DNA from: Mariannaea sp. PMI_226
Taxonomy: Eukaryota; Ascomycota; Sordariomycetes; Hypocreales; Nectriaceae
NCBI GenBank assembly: GCA_024336345.1
Contig: JANFOG010000008.1
Span: 434,001-498,000 of the forward strand
DNA: 64,000 nucleotides
Direction: 5' to 3'
Of this stretch, positions 1-11,700 are shown piece after piece. Under the pieces are notes generated by a model. The model did not search any database and was not told the DNA's origin. It saw only the letters and a program-made list of their open reading frames with translations. Each line of letters starts with the position of its first letter. The first letter of the stretch is position 1. Both the position numbers and the translations under genes were made by a program.

Positions 1-1008
1 ATTCCGGATCCTGCGGCGAGACGGAATCGGGATGGCCCGCGAAATCGTATGGATGAGCTTGAGGAGATGATGTTTATGGAGGCGGTACGACTCTCACTTG
101 CGGCTGAAGAAGACCGAAAACGCAAAGAGGACAAGGCGCTTCGTAAGGAGGCCAAGAAGAGGGAGAAAGAAGAGCGTAAAGCACTAAAGAAACAGGGTGG
201 ACACCCGTATGGATCATCCATGAGTGGTGCAAGCGCAAGCAGCCTGTCGTTGGGTATCGGACGCAGACGCGGGAACAGCACAGCTAGCAATCTACTAGTA
301 GAAGCAACTGTGTCAAGGGCTTCCCAGGCATCGAGAGCTCCAGAGTCGACATCGGACGCGAAGAATGGGCACAACTCAGACAAGGATAAAGGGAAGGCAG
401 TCGATCGAACACAGCAGGAATCACAGTCGGGACCAAGCGCCTCAACAAGCTCTCTACCACTTCCAACGACATTATCTAGAGGAGGATCCCATCTCAGACA
501 GATGAGCAACGCATCTTCCATTGGATCATCGGGCGGTGAAAGTCCTGTGGGAAGCTACTCCAACCAGGCTTATCCTGGGGCTGATAGTGGCCCTCGCTCC
601 AGCGGGCTCAGCCTCGGGGGGTATAGTGACGATGGAGATCGTGACGGTGGAAGCGCAGGTAACGAGCCCATGTTCAACTTCAGCAGTCTTGCGCAAATGG
701 TTGGAGCCGATATAGACGGGACTGGATCGCAACGTGTAGGCGAAGACGGCGAATCTCCGAAGGAACCGAGCGACAACATGCGTCCCTTATCACTGGTCAA
801 GGAAGAAGACAAGGATGAAGCCCAGGCTGAACATGTGGAGGAAAGTGAAAGAAATGGCTTGCAGAACCATAGCACTGATGGGAGCAAGTTGTCGTTGCCA
901 CAGTTGACGATTACGCCGGAAACACCAGCGGTTCGGGATGCGGACTCAGAGAACAAGCAGCTTGGGAATCCCAGCGTGTTAGAGCAAGCCTCGCCATTGG
1001 CTCAATAA
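1..1008 (+). CDS. sip5: SIP5-like protein, C-terminal part (5' truncated by window)
   Basis: The reading frame is open from the first base of the window and ends at TAA 1006-1008, so the N-terminal part lies upstream. The visible 335 residues start with a charged helix (ELEEMMFMEAVRLSLAAEE followed by Lys/Arg/Glu-rich sequence). A long Ser/Gly-rich, low-complexity tail follows. The helix resembles the conserved C-terminal block of fungal SIP5 proteins, which in yeast are linked to the Snf1 kinase and Reg1/Glc7 phosphatase in glucose signalling; that link is family knowledge. The N-terminal RING-like part of the family is outside the window and cannot be checked. The Ser/Thr-rich tail looks disordered and could be heavily phosphorylated. 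The assignment rests mainly on the helix. Confidence 0.7.
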   Translation: MPDPAARRNRDGPRNRMDELEEMMFMEAVRLSLAAEEDRKRKEDKALRKEAKKREKEERKALKKQGGHPYGSSMSGASASSLSLGIGRRRGNSTASNLLVEATVSRASQASRAPESTSDAKNGHNSDKDKGKAVDRTQQESQSGPSASTSSLPLPTTLSRGGSHLRQMSNASSIGSSGGESPVGSYSNQAYPGADSGPRSSGLSLGGYSDDGDRDGGSAGNEPMFNFSSLAQMVGADIDGTGSQRVGEDGESPKEPSDNMRPLSLVKEEDKDEAQAEHVEESERNGLQNHSTDGSKLSLPQLTITPETPAVRDADSENKQLGNPSVLEQASPLAQ

Positions 1009-2641
1009 GAGGTTATCGACATTGGTTTTAACGCTTTGATAGGCTTGGGACGTTCGTTCGCCGTCGGTGGAAAGGGGGTGCGTGGGTCGACGCCGAGGAA
1101 GCGTTGAGCCTGAGGATTGTAATTTTGTATATGGGTGATTACATATGGAGCGTGGCAACACTCGACGGGCACTTCTTCGCCACTACAAACTATAGCCCTT
1201 TTCCTTTTCTTTCCTTTTTCTACTTTTTTTTTTCCCCACGCTTATCGTCTTGTTCATGTTGGTTTCGTTTTCGTGGATGAAGGTGCATGTTACACGGTTG
1301 GTTGGGTTTCAGGATGGGCAAATCATTGTGAGTTGTGTGAGGGAGAGGGAGAATGATATGAATGTGTCTGTCTGTATTTACACATGAGACCAGGGGGGGC
1401 GAGAGGCAGATAGAAACAAGAACAAGGGTCTGATGTGTTATTGCATCGAAACGCACGAGGTAGTCAGGTCGTTGTCTGCTATTGTTGAAAACCCGTAACT
1501 CGCAACATTCAGACATATACATATTATTACCCTTGATCCTTGCTACGTAGCATATTTACTCATCCCACTCTGCTCTAATCATGAGCCTGCTGATTGACGG
1601 GGTTTTTTTCTTCTATTGCATACACACTACGTGCTAGGCTGCATGTTGCAGACGGGGAGCGGCCGCGTGGTTGCGTTACGGGCCGATGAAAAATGGGCGT
1701 GTTTCGATTCAGATGCGAGGGGATCGTAATTTGCTTCAAGGGGTGACAGACTTGGCCGGGGGGGCGGCCTGTTCAAGGGCTTCGTGCATGATGAATTGAA
1801 GCTGTCGTAGCCAACCAACATTCAATAGGTGAGCAGGGGGAGGTTGGATTGGGTGTGTGTTGTGAGAGGATGGCTTCTTGTGAGGCTAGAGGCTGCGGTC
1901 TCTCACTTGCAACGTTGCCTGGGAATTATCATGTTTTATTACGTTTGAGTATATTCTAGTTCTTCAGTTTACCATCATCTTTCTTTCTTTTTTACTTTTC
2001 TCTTTTATTTTCTAATTCTTTTCAAAAATGTCGCCATCTAGTCTATTTTATCTCTATCCCCCTGCCTGAACTCTCGAGTAAGTCGACAACACACACCCCT
2101 GAAGGTTCCATTATTTTGTCTAGTCTAGGGTCGGGACAACAGAACCAAAAGAGAAAAACAGCTCCGTTGTTTCAGAGACATTGGATGGTCTTCCCGACTT
2201 TTCCGCCAAGGCGAGAAAAAAAAGGCAATGGACATGTTTCTTGTTAACAAGATCATCTGCTGGTGTTTCCCCCCCTCCTCTTTCAGCCTCATGTTGTTAC
2301 GGGTAATTAGTCAGGACCAGCACGCTGCTGTGTTGGATTAGGTAGTGGCAGGGTTTCGAGGGTGGATCGTAGATCATATATACGGATCGCTAGTGTGTAT
2401 AATATATTCATAACTATTTTAAGTACAAATTTGAAAATAATTATATAGTTTACACACCTCACATTCGGGTCAAATACACGTTTGTGGTCATCTCAATTGT
2501 TTCAATTCTTGTTCTTCTCAGTCATTCGTTTCTGTTTGCCTTCTTTCTTGTTAGAATCTGGTATTCTTATTTTCACCTCAGTTTTGAACTGTCCATTCTT
2601 TAATTGATTCAGTTGATTTATTCTCTTTTTCCATTGTCAAC
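1009..2641. other. Intergenic, 1.6 kb, no gene seen
   Basis: The 3' flank of the SIP5-like gene runs into the promoter of the GH71 gene. It contains pyrimidine-rich tracts (about 1200-1240 and 1975-2030) and an AT-rich stretch near 2390-2450. Short open frames on both strands show no recognisable protein. The last 200 bases before 2642 are C/T-rich, as in many filamentous-fungal 5' leaders. Confidence 0.7.
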
Positions 2642-4153
2642 ATGGCTCGTCAGGTTTACGCTCATTACATGGTAGGTCATTTGACTGTGCTGCTCGTCCC
2701 CTTTCCCCCCGTGTCTCTCGCTCTCACTCTCACACTTCCACTTGCAAATCACCAAAACTAACAGCCACCACCACGACTCTCAGGTCGGTCTCACAGACCA
2801 ACAAACCCTCACCCATTGGAAAAAGGATATTTCTGACGCAAAAGCCGCTTCCATCGATGGCTTCGCTCTCAACATTGGTCCCAAGGACTCCTGGACACGC
2901 ACCCAGCTCGACCTCGCCTACAAAGCCGCCGCCGCCGCCAAGTTCAAGCTGTTCCTGTCATTTGACATGCAGGACGGCCCCAACGGCCAGTGGGATGTCT
3001 CGCAAGTCGTCGAACTTGTCAACGACTACAAGAATGATGCGGCGCAGGTCAAGGTCAACGGCAAGCCCATGGTGCAGACCTTTGAGGGCCACGCCTGGAG
3101 CTCCAATTGGGCAAGTGTCAGGAGCCAGACTGGGGGCATCTTCTTGGTGCCGAATTGGAGCAGCTTAGGGCCGAATGGGTTGGCAGATTATCTGAATGAC
3201 ATCGACGGAGCGTGTAAGTTGAAGAGCTTGCAGCCGATGACGGCGTGAATTTGTACACAAAGGCAGTTTGTGTGACTGATACATGAGTTTTCATATAGTT
3301 TCTTGGGATGCTTGGCCGCGAGCCAATACTGGCAAGATGGCTTCGACAGATGATGTCTTGTACCAGAATGTCCTAGGTGATAAGCCATACATGATGGGCG
3401 TGAGCCCATATTTCTACGTCAGTAAGTTTCGCTCCTCTCGTCTCTTCCTGTTGCCCCAGAGCAATGCCGCCTCCAACCCCAAAAAGACACAGAAAAGAGG
3501 AAGCAAAGCAAGTTACTAATTCTATAGACCTCCCCAACTGGGGCAAGAACTGGTATTCCTCCAGCGAGTCCCTCTGGTATGACCGCTGGCAGCAGGTCCT
3601 GGAAATCATGCCGGAGTATATCGAGATCATCACTTGGAACGACTACAGCGAGTCGAGCTACATTGCCGATATCAGCACCCCCCAGATCGTCTCTGGTGCC
3701 GAGAAATACGTGTCTGGGTTCAGCCACAAGGCCTTCCGCGCCGTGCTGCCCTACTTTATCAGGGCATACAAGGCTGGCACTTGGAACGTTGATCTGCACG
3801 ACACAGCCATTGCCTGGTACCGCGGCACGAGCGCAAATCTGGGCAGCGACGGCGGCACCGTCTGGGGACAGGGCGGAAGCCAGTCGGCCAAAGCAGGCGC
3901 TCGAGACGTTGTCTCCGTCATCACCGTGACCACCGATGAGGCCGAGGTCAATATCGCAATCGGGGATGTGCACAAGAGCTTTATGGCTAACGGGACGGCG
4001 AGCCGGGTGAATTACTTCGAGATGCCATTTGGCGGAGCGTTGGGCAATGTATCGCTGAGTCTGAATGGGCATTCAGTGACGGGACCAGCCATTACGAATA
4101 CGCTACCAGCCACAGGCTATGTGAATTTCAACTCTTATGCGATTCGGCTTTGA
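2642..4153 (+). CDS. GH71 endo-alpha-1,3-glucanase (mutanase family)
   Basis: Four exons: 2642-2671, 2784-3213, 3299-3421 and 3528-4153, giving 402 aa. All introns have GT..AG borders (donors GTAGGT, GTAAGT, GTAAGT) and the last has a TTACTAAT branch site. The protein starts MARQVYAHYM and continues VGLTDQQTL, the usual start of the GH71 catalytic domain. Other family blocks are DGFALNIG, LFLSFDM, FSWDAWP and ITWNDYSESSYI, with acidic residues expected at the active site. GH71 enzymes cut alpha-1,3-glucan of the fungal wall, in remodelling, spore release or mycoparasitism. No signal peptide precedes the domain and no CBM24-type binding module follows it. It therefore looks like an intracellular or unconventionally exported form, similar in layout to fission yeast Agn2. 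A missed upstream exon with a signal peptide cannot be excluded. Confidence 0.9.
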
Positions 4154-4382
4154 GAGAGAGATTTTTTTCTTCTTCGGTTTCTTGTATATAGACATATATG
4201 GAGTATCTCACTGTATCGAGTGTGTTGGGCTTTAGGTTAGGGAAGAGAAAAGCAGCTGGCTGTGCTCTAAATTGGTCATGATCTTTGAAAGCATGACGAG
4301 CGGAATATAGCCGCAATAGAAGCAATGACGATTGGATATCTTGTCAAGGGAACAACAAGACAGTTGTAGTTCGCAAGGTAAA

Positions 4383-5510
4383 TCATGGTTTCTTGATCTC
4401 AGACTCAAACTTCCCTATCCACTCAGTAAATTCATCGCTTGAACCATCCCATGTCAAGCTCAAGAATTTACCAGCACCGACTGCATCTGAAAACACATCC
4501 GTCATGGTCTGGTCAATCTCATCAGGGTCCATGTCATACAGTGCTGCTGCAAGGTCTCCAAATTTATCGGGAAGCTGCTCGAATTGCTTGGCGGTCTCGT
4601 CTAGCCTCTTGGGGAGATCCGAGTCGGCAACTTGCAGCGGGAAAGGAGGAAGTTTCTTGAAGCGTCTTTTGGAGATGGCCTGATAGAGTAGAACGACAAG
4701 ACGCATGCGCTTCAGAGAGGTCTCTAATCGAGGGCGAATGCCATCTGGGTCGTCGCGAGGGATGGGGTCTTGGGAGTTCATGAGATCGTCCAGCATCTCC
4801 TGTTTGGATAGAGAACTTTGGCCAAGTTGATCGACCAGGTCGTCCACCTCATTTTCCTCGTCACTTTCGTCGTCTTCAGGTTCCTCCTCTCCCCACTCCT
4901 TAATCTCTTCCATAACATCCTTGAGGGTATCTCTCCACTGCTCGGCCTTCTTCACAAAAAAGCCTCCAACGCCCATGTTGGCGAGGGCAGTGACATCATC
5001 GCACGCAGACCATAGCACTCCAGTCAAGGCAAGACTTCCCTTGCCGGAATTTTTGTCAGCACCACTGAGGACTTTTCCATCTTTCGGTATTTTCTCAATC
5101 AGGGATCTCAGCTCGATAAAGACTCGTTGAGCACGCCAGGCTAGCTCACGGCGCAGGACTGATGTGTAGATATTGGCGTCGCAAACCTCGAGGGCGGAGG
5201 CAAGGCCCGGTATGGGCCCGGCAACGAGCTCGCGAACAATGGTAGATATGGCACTGGGTGTGAAAGGGCTGTTGATTACGAGAAGAGAGATCTTTGTCGA
5301 ATGCGCTCTGATTAACGCCGTCGAGTCTCGAGCGAGGGCGAGGGCGTTGATGTTTGCAGAGGACTCAGGTTTCGTGTCGTTGGAGGTAGTGGGGGAGTTC
5401 TGTCCTCGATGGATGCCAGCTAAAACTGACGAAAGCTGCTGAAGAAGAGAAGAGGCCGTTTCCACGAGTGTGTTCATGGCCTTGAGGGCCTCGGCTTCGG
5501 TGGGTGGCAT
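4383..5510 (-). CDS. Probable Grap2/cyclin-D-interacting (GCIP) family protein
   Basis: One uninterrupted frame of 375 aa, convergent with the GH71 gene and divergent from the glucosidase II beta gene. The protein is largely helical. A central block (GVLWSACDDVTALANMGVGGFFVKKAEQ, roughly 168-195, then KEWGEEE) is followed by an acidic stretch. The C-terminal helical region starts with LETSLKRMRLVVLLYQAI. This layout resembles fungal proteins assigned to the Grap2 and cyclin-D-interacting domain, related to human CCNDBP1. The biochemical role in fungi is not established. The family call is from memory of the pattern and is moderate. A 17-base T run lies about 240 bases upstream. Confidence 0.6.
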   Translation of the reverse strand: MPPTEAEALKAMNTLVETASSLLQQLSSVLAGIHRGQNSPTTSNDTKPESSANINALALARDSTALIRAHSTKISLLVINSPFTPSAISTIVRELVAGPIPGLASALEVCDANIYTSVLRRELAWRAQRVFIELRSLIEKIPKDGKVLSGADKNSGKGSLALTGVLWSACDDVTALANMGVGGFFVKKAEQWRDTLKDVMEEIKEWGEEEPEDDESDEENEVDDLVDQLGQSSLSKQEMLDDLMNSQDPIPRDDPDGIRPRLETSLKRMRLVVLLYQAISKRRFKKLPPFPLQVADSDLPKRLDETAKQFEQLPDKFGDLAAALYDMDPDEIDQTMTDVFSDAVGAGKFLSLTWDGSSDEFTEWIGKFESEIKKP

Positions 5511-6138
5511 GATGAGTCGGCGGGGGTTTGATGGAGGAGGGGTAGCTTGGTCGGTAGTGTGTGCGAGGATGTGGTGTGGTATTTTTTCTCCGAAAGGATG
5601 ATATAGATTTCCAGTGATAGATACAAATGAGATATTTCTATATCCAGGAAGAAGGCTGTTGTATGAAAACTAGGATGGACGATATCCTTCAAATTGAAGA
5701 CTCTAATTATCGCAATAGGCAGCGTTGGTGGTGATGGAGGGGCAGTCCTCTTTTTTTTTTTTTTTTTATTCCTATTTGGCTCCCACACCCATTTTACCCC
5801 CGCGTTCAAGGCTTTAAATATGATGTCCACTTTGGGCAGGCGGTGGGAGCGCTGAATGGGAGCGGAAGTAGATCTACGGCGGCGACGGTACGTAATATAG
5901 AGCGTTGGAATTAGTGGGCTCCCTGTTCAGATTTAGCGCCTGATCCCCTCGACAGTCCCCTGAACCATCCCGGTGGATTCCCTACCGGCTCTTGTCTCCC
6001 CCTGTCGTTGGCTCTAGCGGTGGAGGCGGCCAAGCTCCTGTCCTGTTTTGGATGCTGACCTGGCTTGAACTTCACCTCGACCACTCTCGAGAGCGAGTCC
6101 ATTGATTAGCAGATACAGGCGATACGGCTACATCGAAA
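5511..6138. promoter_or_regulatory. Divergent promoter region, GCIP-like / glucosidase II beta
   Basis: This 628-base spacer separates two divergently transcribed genes and must carry both promoters. Apart from the T17 run at 5751-5767 I see no recognisable element or coding sequence. Confidence 0.6.
5751..5767. repeat. Poly(dA:dT) tract, 17 bases
   Basis: An uninterrupted run of 17 T on the + strand inside a divergent promoter. Such tracts commonly exclude nucleosomes in fungal promoters; that role here is inferred. Confidence 0.7.
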
Positions 6139-8032
6139 ATGCAGCATCCTCCTTCTTGGGCGCTCCTGGGCGCCATCTACGCCTTCACTCTGGCGGCTGC
6201 TGGCAGTCTTCCTCGAGGTGTCGGCCCTGAATGTAAGCTTTCCAGTCTCATTGCCGGTGGCCATGACACCACAGTCTCTCTCTCCCACACGCACACACCA
6301 AACCTGCTCTTGCTCCAGCGCTTTTGCTAACCTGGCCAACTCCCAATGCAGTCGCTGCTCATTACCAGAACAAGCAAGAGTTCTCCTGCATCACAAACGC
6401 CGCTATTAAGCTGAGTTTGAGTCAAATCAACGATAACACCTGCGATTGCCCTGACGGCTCCGACGAACCAGGCACCGCCGCCTGCGCGATCCTCGATCCC
6501 CTCTCCCCTGAGCAACCTCTCCCAGGCTCCACCTCCGGCACCACGAAAACATCCAATGTGCTCCCTGGCTTCTGGTGCGCCAACGAAGGCCACATTGGCA
6601 TGTATGTGCCCTTCACCTACGTCAATGACGGCATCTGCGACTACGATCTGTGCTGCGACGGCTCTGAGGAGTTCCGCGGCGTTGGCGGCGTCAAGTGCGA
6701 GAACCGCTGTGGCCAGATCGGAAAGGAGTATAGAAGACTAGCCCAAGAGAAACTCAGGAAGGCGGAGAACGCCTCCAAGAAGAAGGCTGCTCTGATGCAA
6801 GAGGCCAAGGAGCTCCGCCGAAAGATTGAACTCAAGCTCAACACCCTCGAGAACGAGGTTAAGGCCCTTCAAACGAAGCGCGACGGCTTACAGCAGAGGT
6901 ATCGCGAGATCGAGCAGGAGGAGAAGGGCAAGGTTGTCCGCGGCGACGGGGCTGGTGGCAAGCTGGGCGTTCTCGTCGGCCTGGCAAAGACACGTGTCAG
7001 CGAGCTTCGAACCACTCTCCAGGATGTCATTGATCAACGTGATGACCTACAGGACCGCGTCTCGGAGTTGGAGAAGATTCTCAGCACCTTCAAGGAGGAG
7101 TACAACCCCAATTTCAACGACGAAGGCGTCAAGGCCGCTGTCAAGGGCTATGAGGATTACGCCGCGCGTCAGCTGTCCGATGCCGCCCAGAGGACCCGCG
7201 CGTCTCAGCGATCTGACGAGGACATTTCTAGTGTTCTGCAGGAGGATACCGAGACCAATGGCGTCAACTGGAAGGAATTTGAGGAAGCTCAGGGCTCTGA
7301 TACTGACATCCGTAAGTCGAGTATCCACCTACCACCCGTCCACCGAACTTTTGCTTCTTGAACATCTCTCTAACACTCATCACAGTCTTCAGTTTTGAGG
7401 CCTATCTCCCTGGTTTTGCTCGCAGCCTCCTCCAAAACGGTCTCGGCAGTCTCCGTGTTTGGCTCATTGAGAATGGTATCCTCGCTGACCAGACCGCTCC
7501 CGGTCAAGAATCCACCCTTGTCAAAGCCGCCCGTGAAGCCTTCGAAGCCTCCGAGCGCAACCTCCAAAACAAGAACAAGGCTGTCGCCGCCGAACGGTCC
7601 GACCTGGACAAGGACTACGGCCCCGAGGACATCTTCCGCGCCCTCAAGGGCAAGTGTGTCAGCACTGAGGCCGGAGAGTACACCTACGAGCTCTGTTGGC
7701 TGGACAAGACATCCCAAAAGTCCAAGAAGGGTCATGGCACCACTGTCATGGGTAACTTCGACCGTGTCGACTACGAGATGGCCGATGACGAAGACCGCCT
7801 CGACGGAAAGAGCCTCGGCAAAGGTCGACGCATGGTTCTGCGCTACGAGAACGGCCAAGGTTGCTGGAACGGCCCCCAGAGAAGGACCGATGTGTGGCTG
7901 GGCTGCGCTGAGACCGAGGAGCTATGGCGTGTGGCCGAGGCGGAGAAGTGCGTGTACAAGATGGAGATTGGTACTCCAGCGGCATGCGAAGGGGCTCAGG
8001 TGATTAAGCCGCAAGGCAAGGATGAGCTGTAA
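6139..8032 (+). CDS. gtb1: Glucosidase II beta subunit (PRKCSH-type), ER
   Basis: Three exons: 6139-6232, 6352-7311 and 7386-8032, giving 566 aa. An N-terminal signal peptide (about 20 residues, ALLGAIYAFTLAAAGS) leads into GVGPEF. Two cysteine-rich LDL-receptor-A-like repeats follow (CDCPDGSDEPG and CDYDLCCDGSEE). Next come a long Lys/Glu-rich coiled coil, an acidic segment, and a C-terminal domain with conserved cysteines (KCVSTEAGEYTYELC, GCWNGPQR, CAETEELW, KCVYKME) typical of the mannose-6-phosphate-receptor-homology domain. The last four residues are KDEL, an ER retrieval signal. This subunit pairs with the alpha catalytic subunit to trim glucose from N-glycans during glycoprotein quality control. 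The domain order is complete and both introns keep frame. Confidence 0.95.
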
Positions 8033-8734
8033 GTAATAAAGGGTGAGAGAGAGAGTGTGATCCCATCATCAGTTGGGCAGAAATTGGCGTTGCATATACA
8101 TGTATTAGCACTTTTATAGAGAGCGATGTTACGCATTGTAAAAGAAAAGGAACGTAGGAAAGGAAACATTTGCGAAAACAACACACACATCCCCACAACT
8201 TGATCATGTCTTGATAGCAGGCTGGATTTGTTCAATCATGTCTTTTTTGCCATCTTGGACCCTACTATGAGTACACTGAATATGAACAAAAAGAGGAGGG
8301 GAAGACGCTGACGAAGCGACCAACAACAGAATGACACACGCAGGAGGGAAAAAAAGATAAAAAAGTGCCATTTCCCCGTGTCTGTTCGTACGTCAGTTCT
8401 GTCAGGAATACGTCATCCCAAGACGAAAACCAAAAAAACCAAGCACAAAGATGAAAGAAGAAAAAAAGAGTAAAAAAGTCCATGGACATGAGCCCTGACC
8501 GGGCCTCCCCCTTCCCAACTCCGCGCAACCCATGATCTCATCTATCTTGAGTGCAAAATGAACACGACATTCGGCAGAGGGTCATTTTTTCCCCTTTCCA
8601 GCCGATATGCTATAGGAACTATTCCACCTGACTCTGCCTCAATTCCCCGCCTTTCCCATTCCCGCCACTCCTCTTGATTCCTCGAACAAGAACAAAATAA
8701 CACATTAGTTTCTGGAGCTGGGTATTCCTATTGA
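8033..8734. other. Convergent 3' spacer between gtb1 and tor
   Basis: About 700 bases between two converging genes. The sequence is AT-rich with A runs around 8349-8480, suitable for 3' ends and polyadenylation of both transcripts. No gene recognised. Confidence 0.6.
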
Positions 8735-11700
8735 TTACCAGAAACTGCACCAGCCGATATAGTGTTGACAGAGATTCTCCAGCTTGGTAGCCTCCATGAT
8801 AAGCTTGTTGACCTGGTTAATAACGTCGAGCTCTTCGTTGCTCTTGAAGTCTCGACCGGTCAATTTCTGCTGAACGCGATCCAGCACCTCAATGGCTCGG
8901 GCATTCTGGCTCTCCACCTCCTGAGCTCCGTTGACCATGTTTCCGTCCTGGGCCGCAGAGCTGTTCGTGCGAGCCCGTGCCCGTGTCTGGGGCAGCGTCG
9001 GCTCAGCTGCGTTGAGGAGCTCCGAGGGCGCAACGTCGCTGTCGAGGATGGATTGGCGTCTAGCCCTCGCACCGCCGGGGCCAGCCAGCGCCGTTTCGCG
9101 CTCAGACCTAAAGTTTGGTCCTGCTGGTGAGGCCGCGTTGGTGAGTCGCCAAGTAAGCAACGGGTCGTGAATGAACTAAATGACGATGAAGTCAGTAAGC
9201 TGATATCGCAAGAGTAGGAAGAATTTGAAGTACTTACCGCCTCCAAAACGGCCATGACGCTCTCCTTATTGTCCCTCAGAACTCTCATCACGTTCTCGCA
9301 GGTGATACGGAAGCTTCCTTCAATGTTGCTGACCTCCATGGCATAGGTAAGCATTCTCGTCAACCGGAATGGAACTCGCTCGGGGTATTTCTCTCGTTTC
9401 ATGGCGACCTCGAAACAGTCGCCGAAATCAATGTGGATGATCTTGCCCGTGACCCGGTCAAGCATCAAATTACTAGGATGGCGATCTCCCAAGCCTAGAA
9501 TGTAGCCAACCATAGACATGACACCCAAGGATCGGGTGTAGTTGGTTCTTCGCTCTAGCCAGGCCTCGGATGACTTGGACTTGAGCCACAGCACACGGTA
9601 CAAGTCCTGGCCGGTGGTGTTGTCGAGTGCGTAGCCAAAGACCTCGACCTTCTGCATCAATGTGAGGTTGTCGTAATCGGGAGCCATCTGGAGCATGATA
9701 CGATGCTCAATGTTAAGAAGAATCTTACGGCTCTCGCGGTACTCTCGAATAAGGACGTGGAGCGTGTCACTGTTTGGCACCCATCCAAGCAGACCAGAAT
9801 TCTGCGACAGCGGAATGGCAGGGTAACGTTGGATATTGAGATGTCTCTTGTAACACTCAGAGTCGTTGGAAAGGAGCGTGTTGCAAAGGCCAAACAGTTG
9901 CATGACACGCTCATCCTGTCGAATATCTTCATGGCCCTTGAGCAAGAAAGCGTACGATTTGCCGTCACTTCCATTGATGTTGAGCTTGCGAGGGCGCTGC
10001 TTGGAGTTAATGACGCTGAACGTTGTCTCAAACGACATGATTTTGACGATTGGCTGCCCACTCTTGTAAGTGCCTGGAACAGCAAGGTCGAGATTTTTGG
10101 CGTTGAGGAGCTTGGGTGAACAATAGGTCAACTCCAAAGTCGTAACTTGAGGAAGCTGCCTCGAGATACGCCTGAAAACCTGGTAGTACAGATCCCACGC
10201 TTGATTGAGATCATTGACATCCTGGCTGGTTTCGTATTGGCGGCACCAATCCTGAGCCTCCTTCAGATCCCGGCCAAACGCCTGGGCAAAGGAGATCTCC
10301 CGCAGTGTCTCCGGTCCTCGCTCCAGAAGCTCGTGAAGAGGCTCGAGCGTGGCGAACATACCCTCTATGTTGTGATCGCCAAAGTACAGCCGTGAAGCCT
10401 CTTCCAATCCTTCGTGCCAAAGCTCATGCCAAAGTACAGCGACTCTGATCAGCTCATGACTGACGGTATCAGCCTGGGCAACCAGATTTGCGCTGTGCTG
10501 TCGCATGCTGTCCATGATTTGTGCAGCGGACCTTGATCGTCGGGTGTTCTGCCAAGACTTCATGGCAACGGTAAGGGGATACACCAAAGCCTGAGGATGC
10601 GCCCTACCAACATCAGCGAGAAGATTATGCACCGCTTGCTGCACCCGCTTATTAGGTTGGTTGATTCTAGCAATCAGTTGCGGGATGACTTCAAGCCAGG
10701 TATCCACGCTGACGCTGGCGAATCCCTCTGTGACGGCCGCGTTGACCTCTGCGTTGCCTCCATGAGTGAACCAGAGCGTGAGCAAACGTAGGGTATCCTG
10801 AAGCGAACTTCCAGCAGACAGAGCAATCGATTTGGAGAAGCCCTTGACAGCAGGGACAACGTGCTCGATGACCAACGATTGATCTGCCCTCGACAGATGA
10901 CCCTCATTTCTCGAGGCTAGAGCTTGGACAATTTCGAAGTTGGCCAAGGCCCAGGCATGCCATGCCTTGTACCAGCGGGGGTTGTACTTGGTTGCCTGTG
11001 AGTACGACGTCAGGATGTCCTGCACCTGTGTGTACTGCCAGTCATCCTTGTTCAGTGAAATCAGCCACTCGCCCTGGCGAAGGTAGCACTTGGCGAGCAA
11101 CACAGTCTGGTCGTAAAGGGCGCGCTGAGTCTGAGGACTCATCAGTGCGGGGTCCATCTGGTTCTGGAAGCCGTACTCGGTTGGAATACTCATGTCATTG
11201 CCTGCTTGGGCTGTCAGGTGTGCCTTGGCGACATCCAGACGGTGTGCAGTATCGTTAGTGAACTTGCGAAGACAGAATAGAGTCTTCTCGGCGATGCCTG
11301 ACTGCCGTAGGACAGGCTGCTGTCCTAACTCCCACTGGTATTTGAGCACAGCGTAGATGACTTGAGCTGGTGTGTTGCGGGGCGTGGGCGCTTGACCCTT
11401 TTCTCCCGCCTTCTCCCTCTCGATCCTCTCAAGTCTGTCTCTCTCGGCTCTGTCATGCCAGTAAGGAATGATAGTCTCTAACGGACCCTCGATACCAATA
11501 AGCTGCTTCATAGACTTCTCAGCCAAGCCCATACGGCCAGACTTGCGGCAGAGATTGGCAAACTTGATCCACATGTGCATGTTCTCAGCAGGGGAGATGA
11601 CAATGGCACGCAGTCTGAGCATTCGGTGCCAGACCTCGACATTTCTTTGGCAACCCTTCAATCGAGTTTCCCAGGTTTTCCGCATAACAGCCTGCTTCCT

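Noticed and set aside
570..956. 128-codon minus-strand frame opposite the SIP5-like gene
   Set aside because: Antisense shadow of a real coding frame with low-complexity sequence.
9176..9237. Continuation of the large TOR frame beyond the kinase domain into another C-terminus
   Set aside because: That read-through passes an intron (GTAAGT..TTTAG). Splicing leads to the FATC domain ending GWCSFW, which the family requires.
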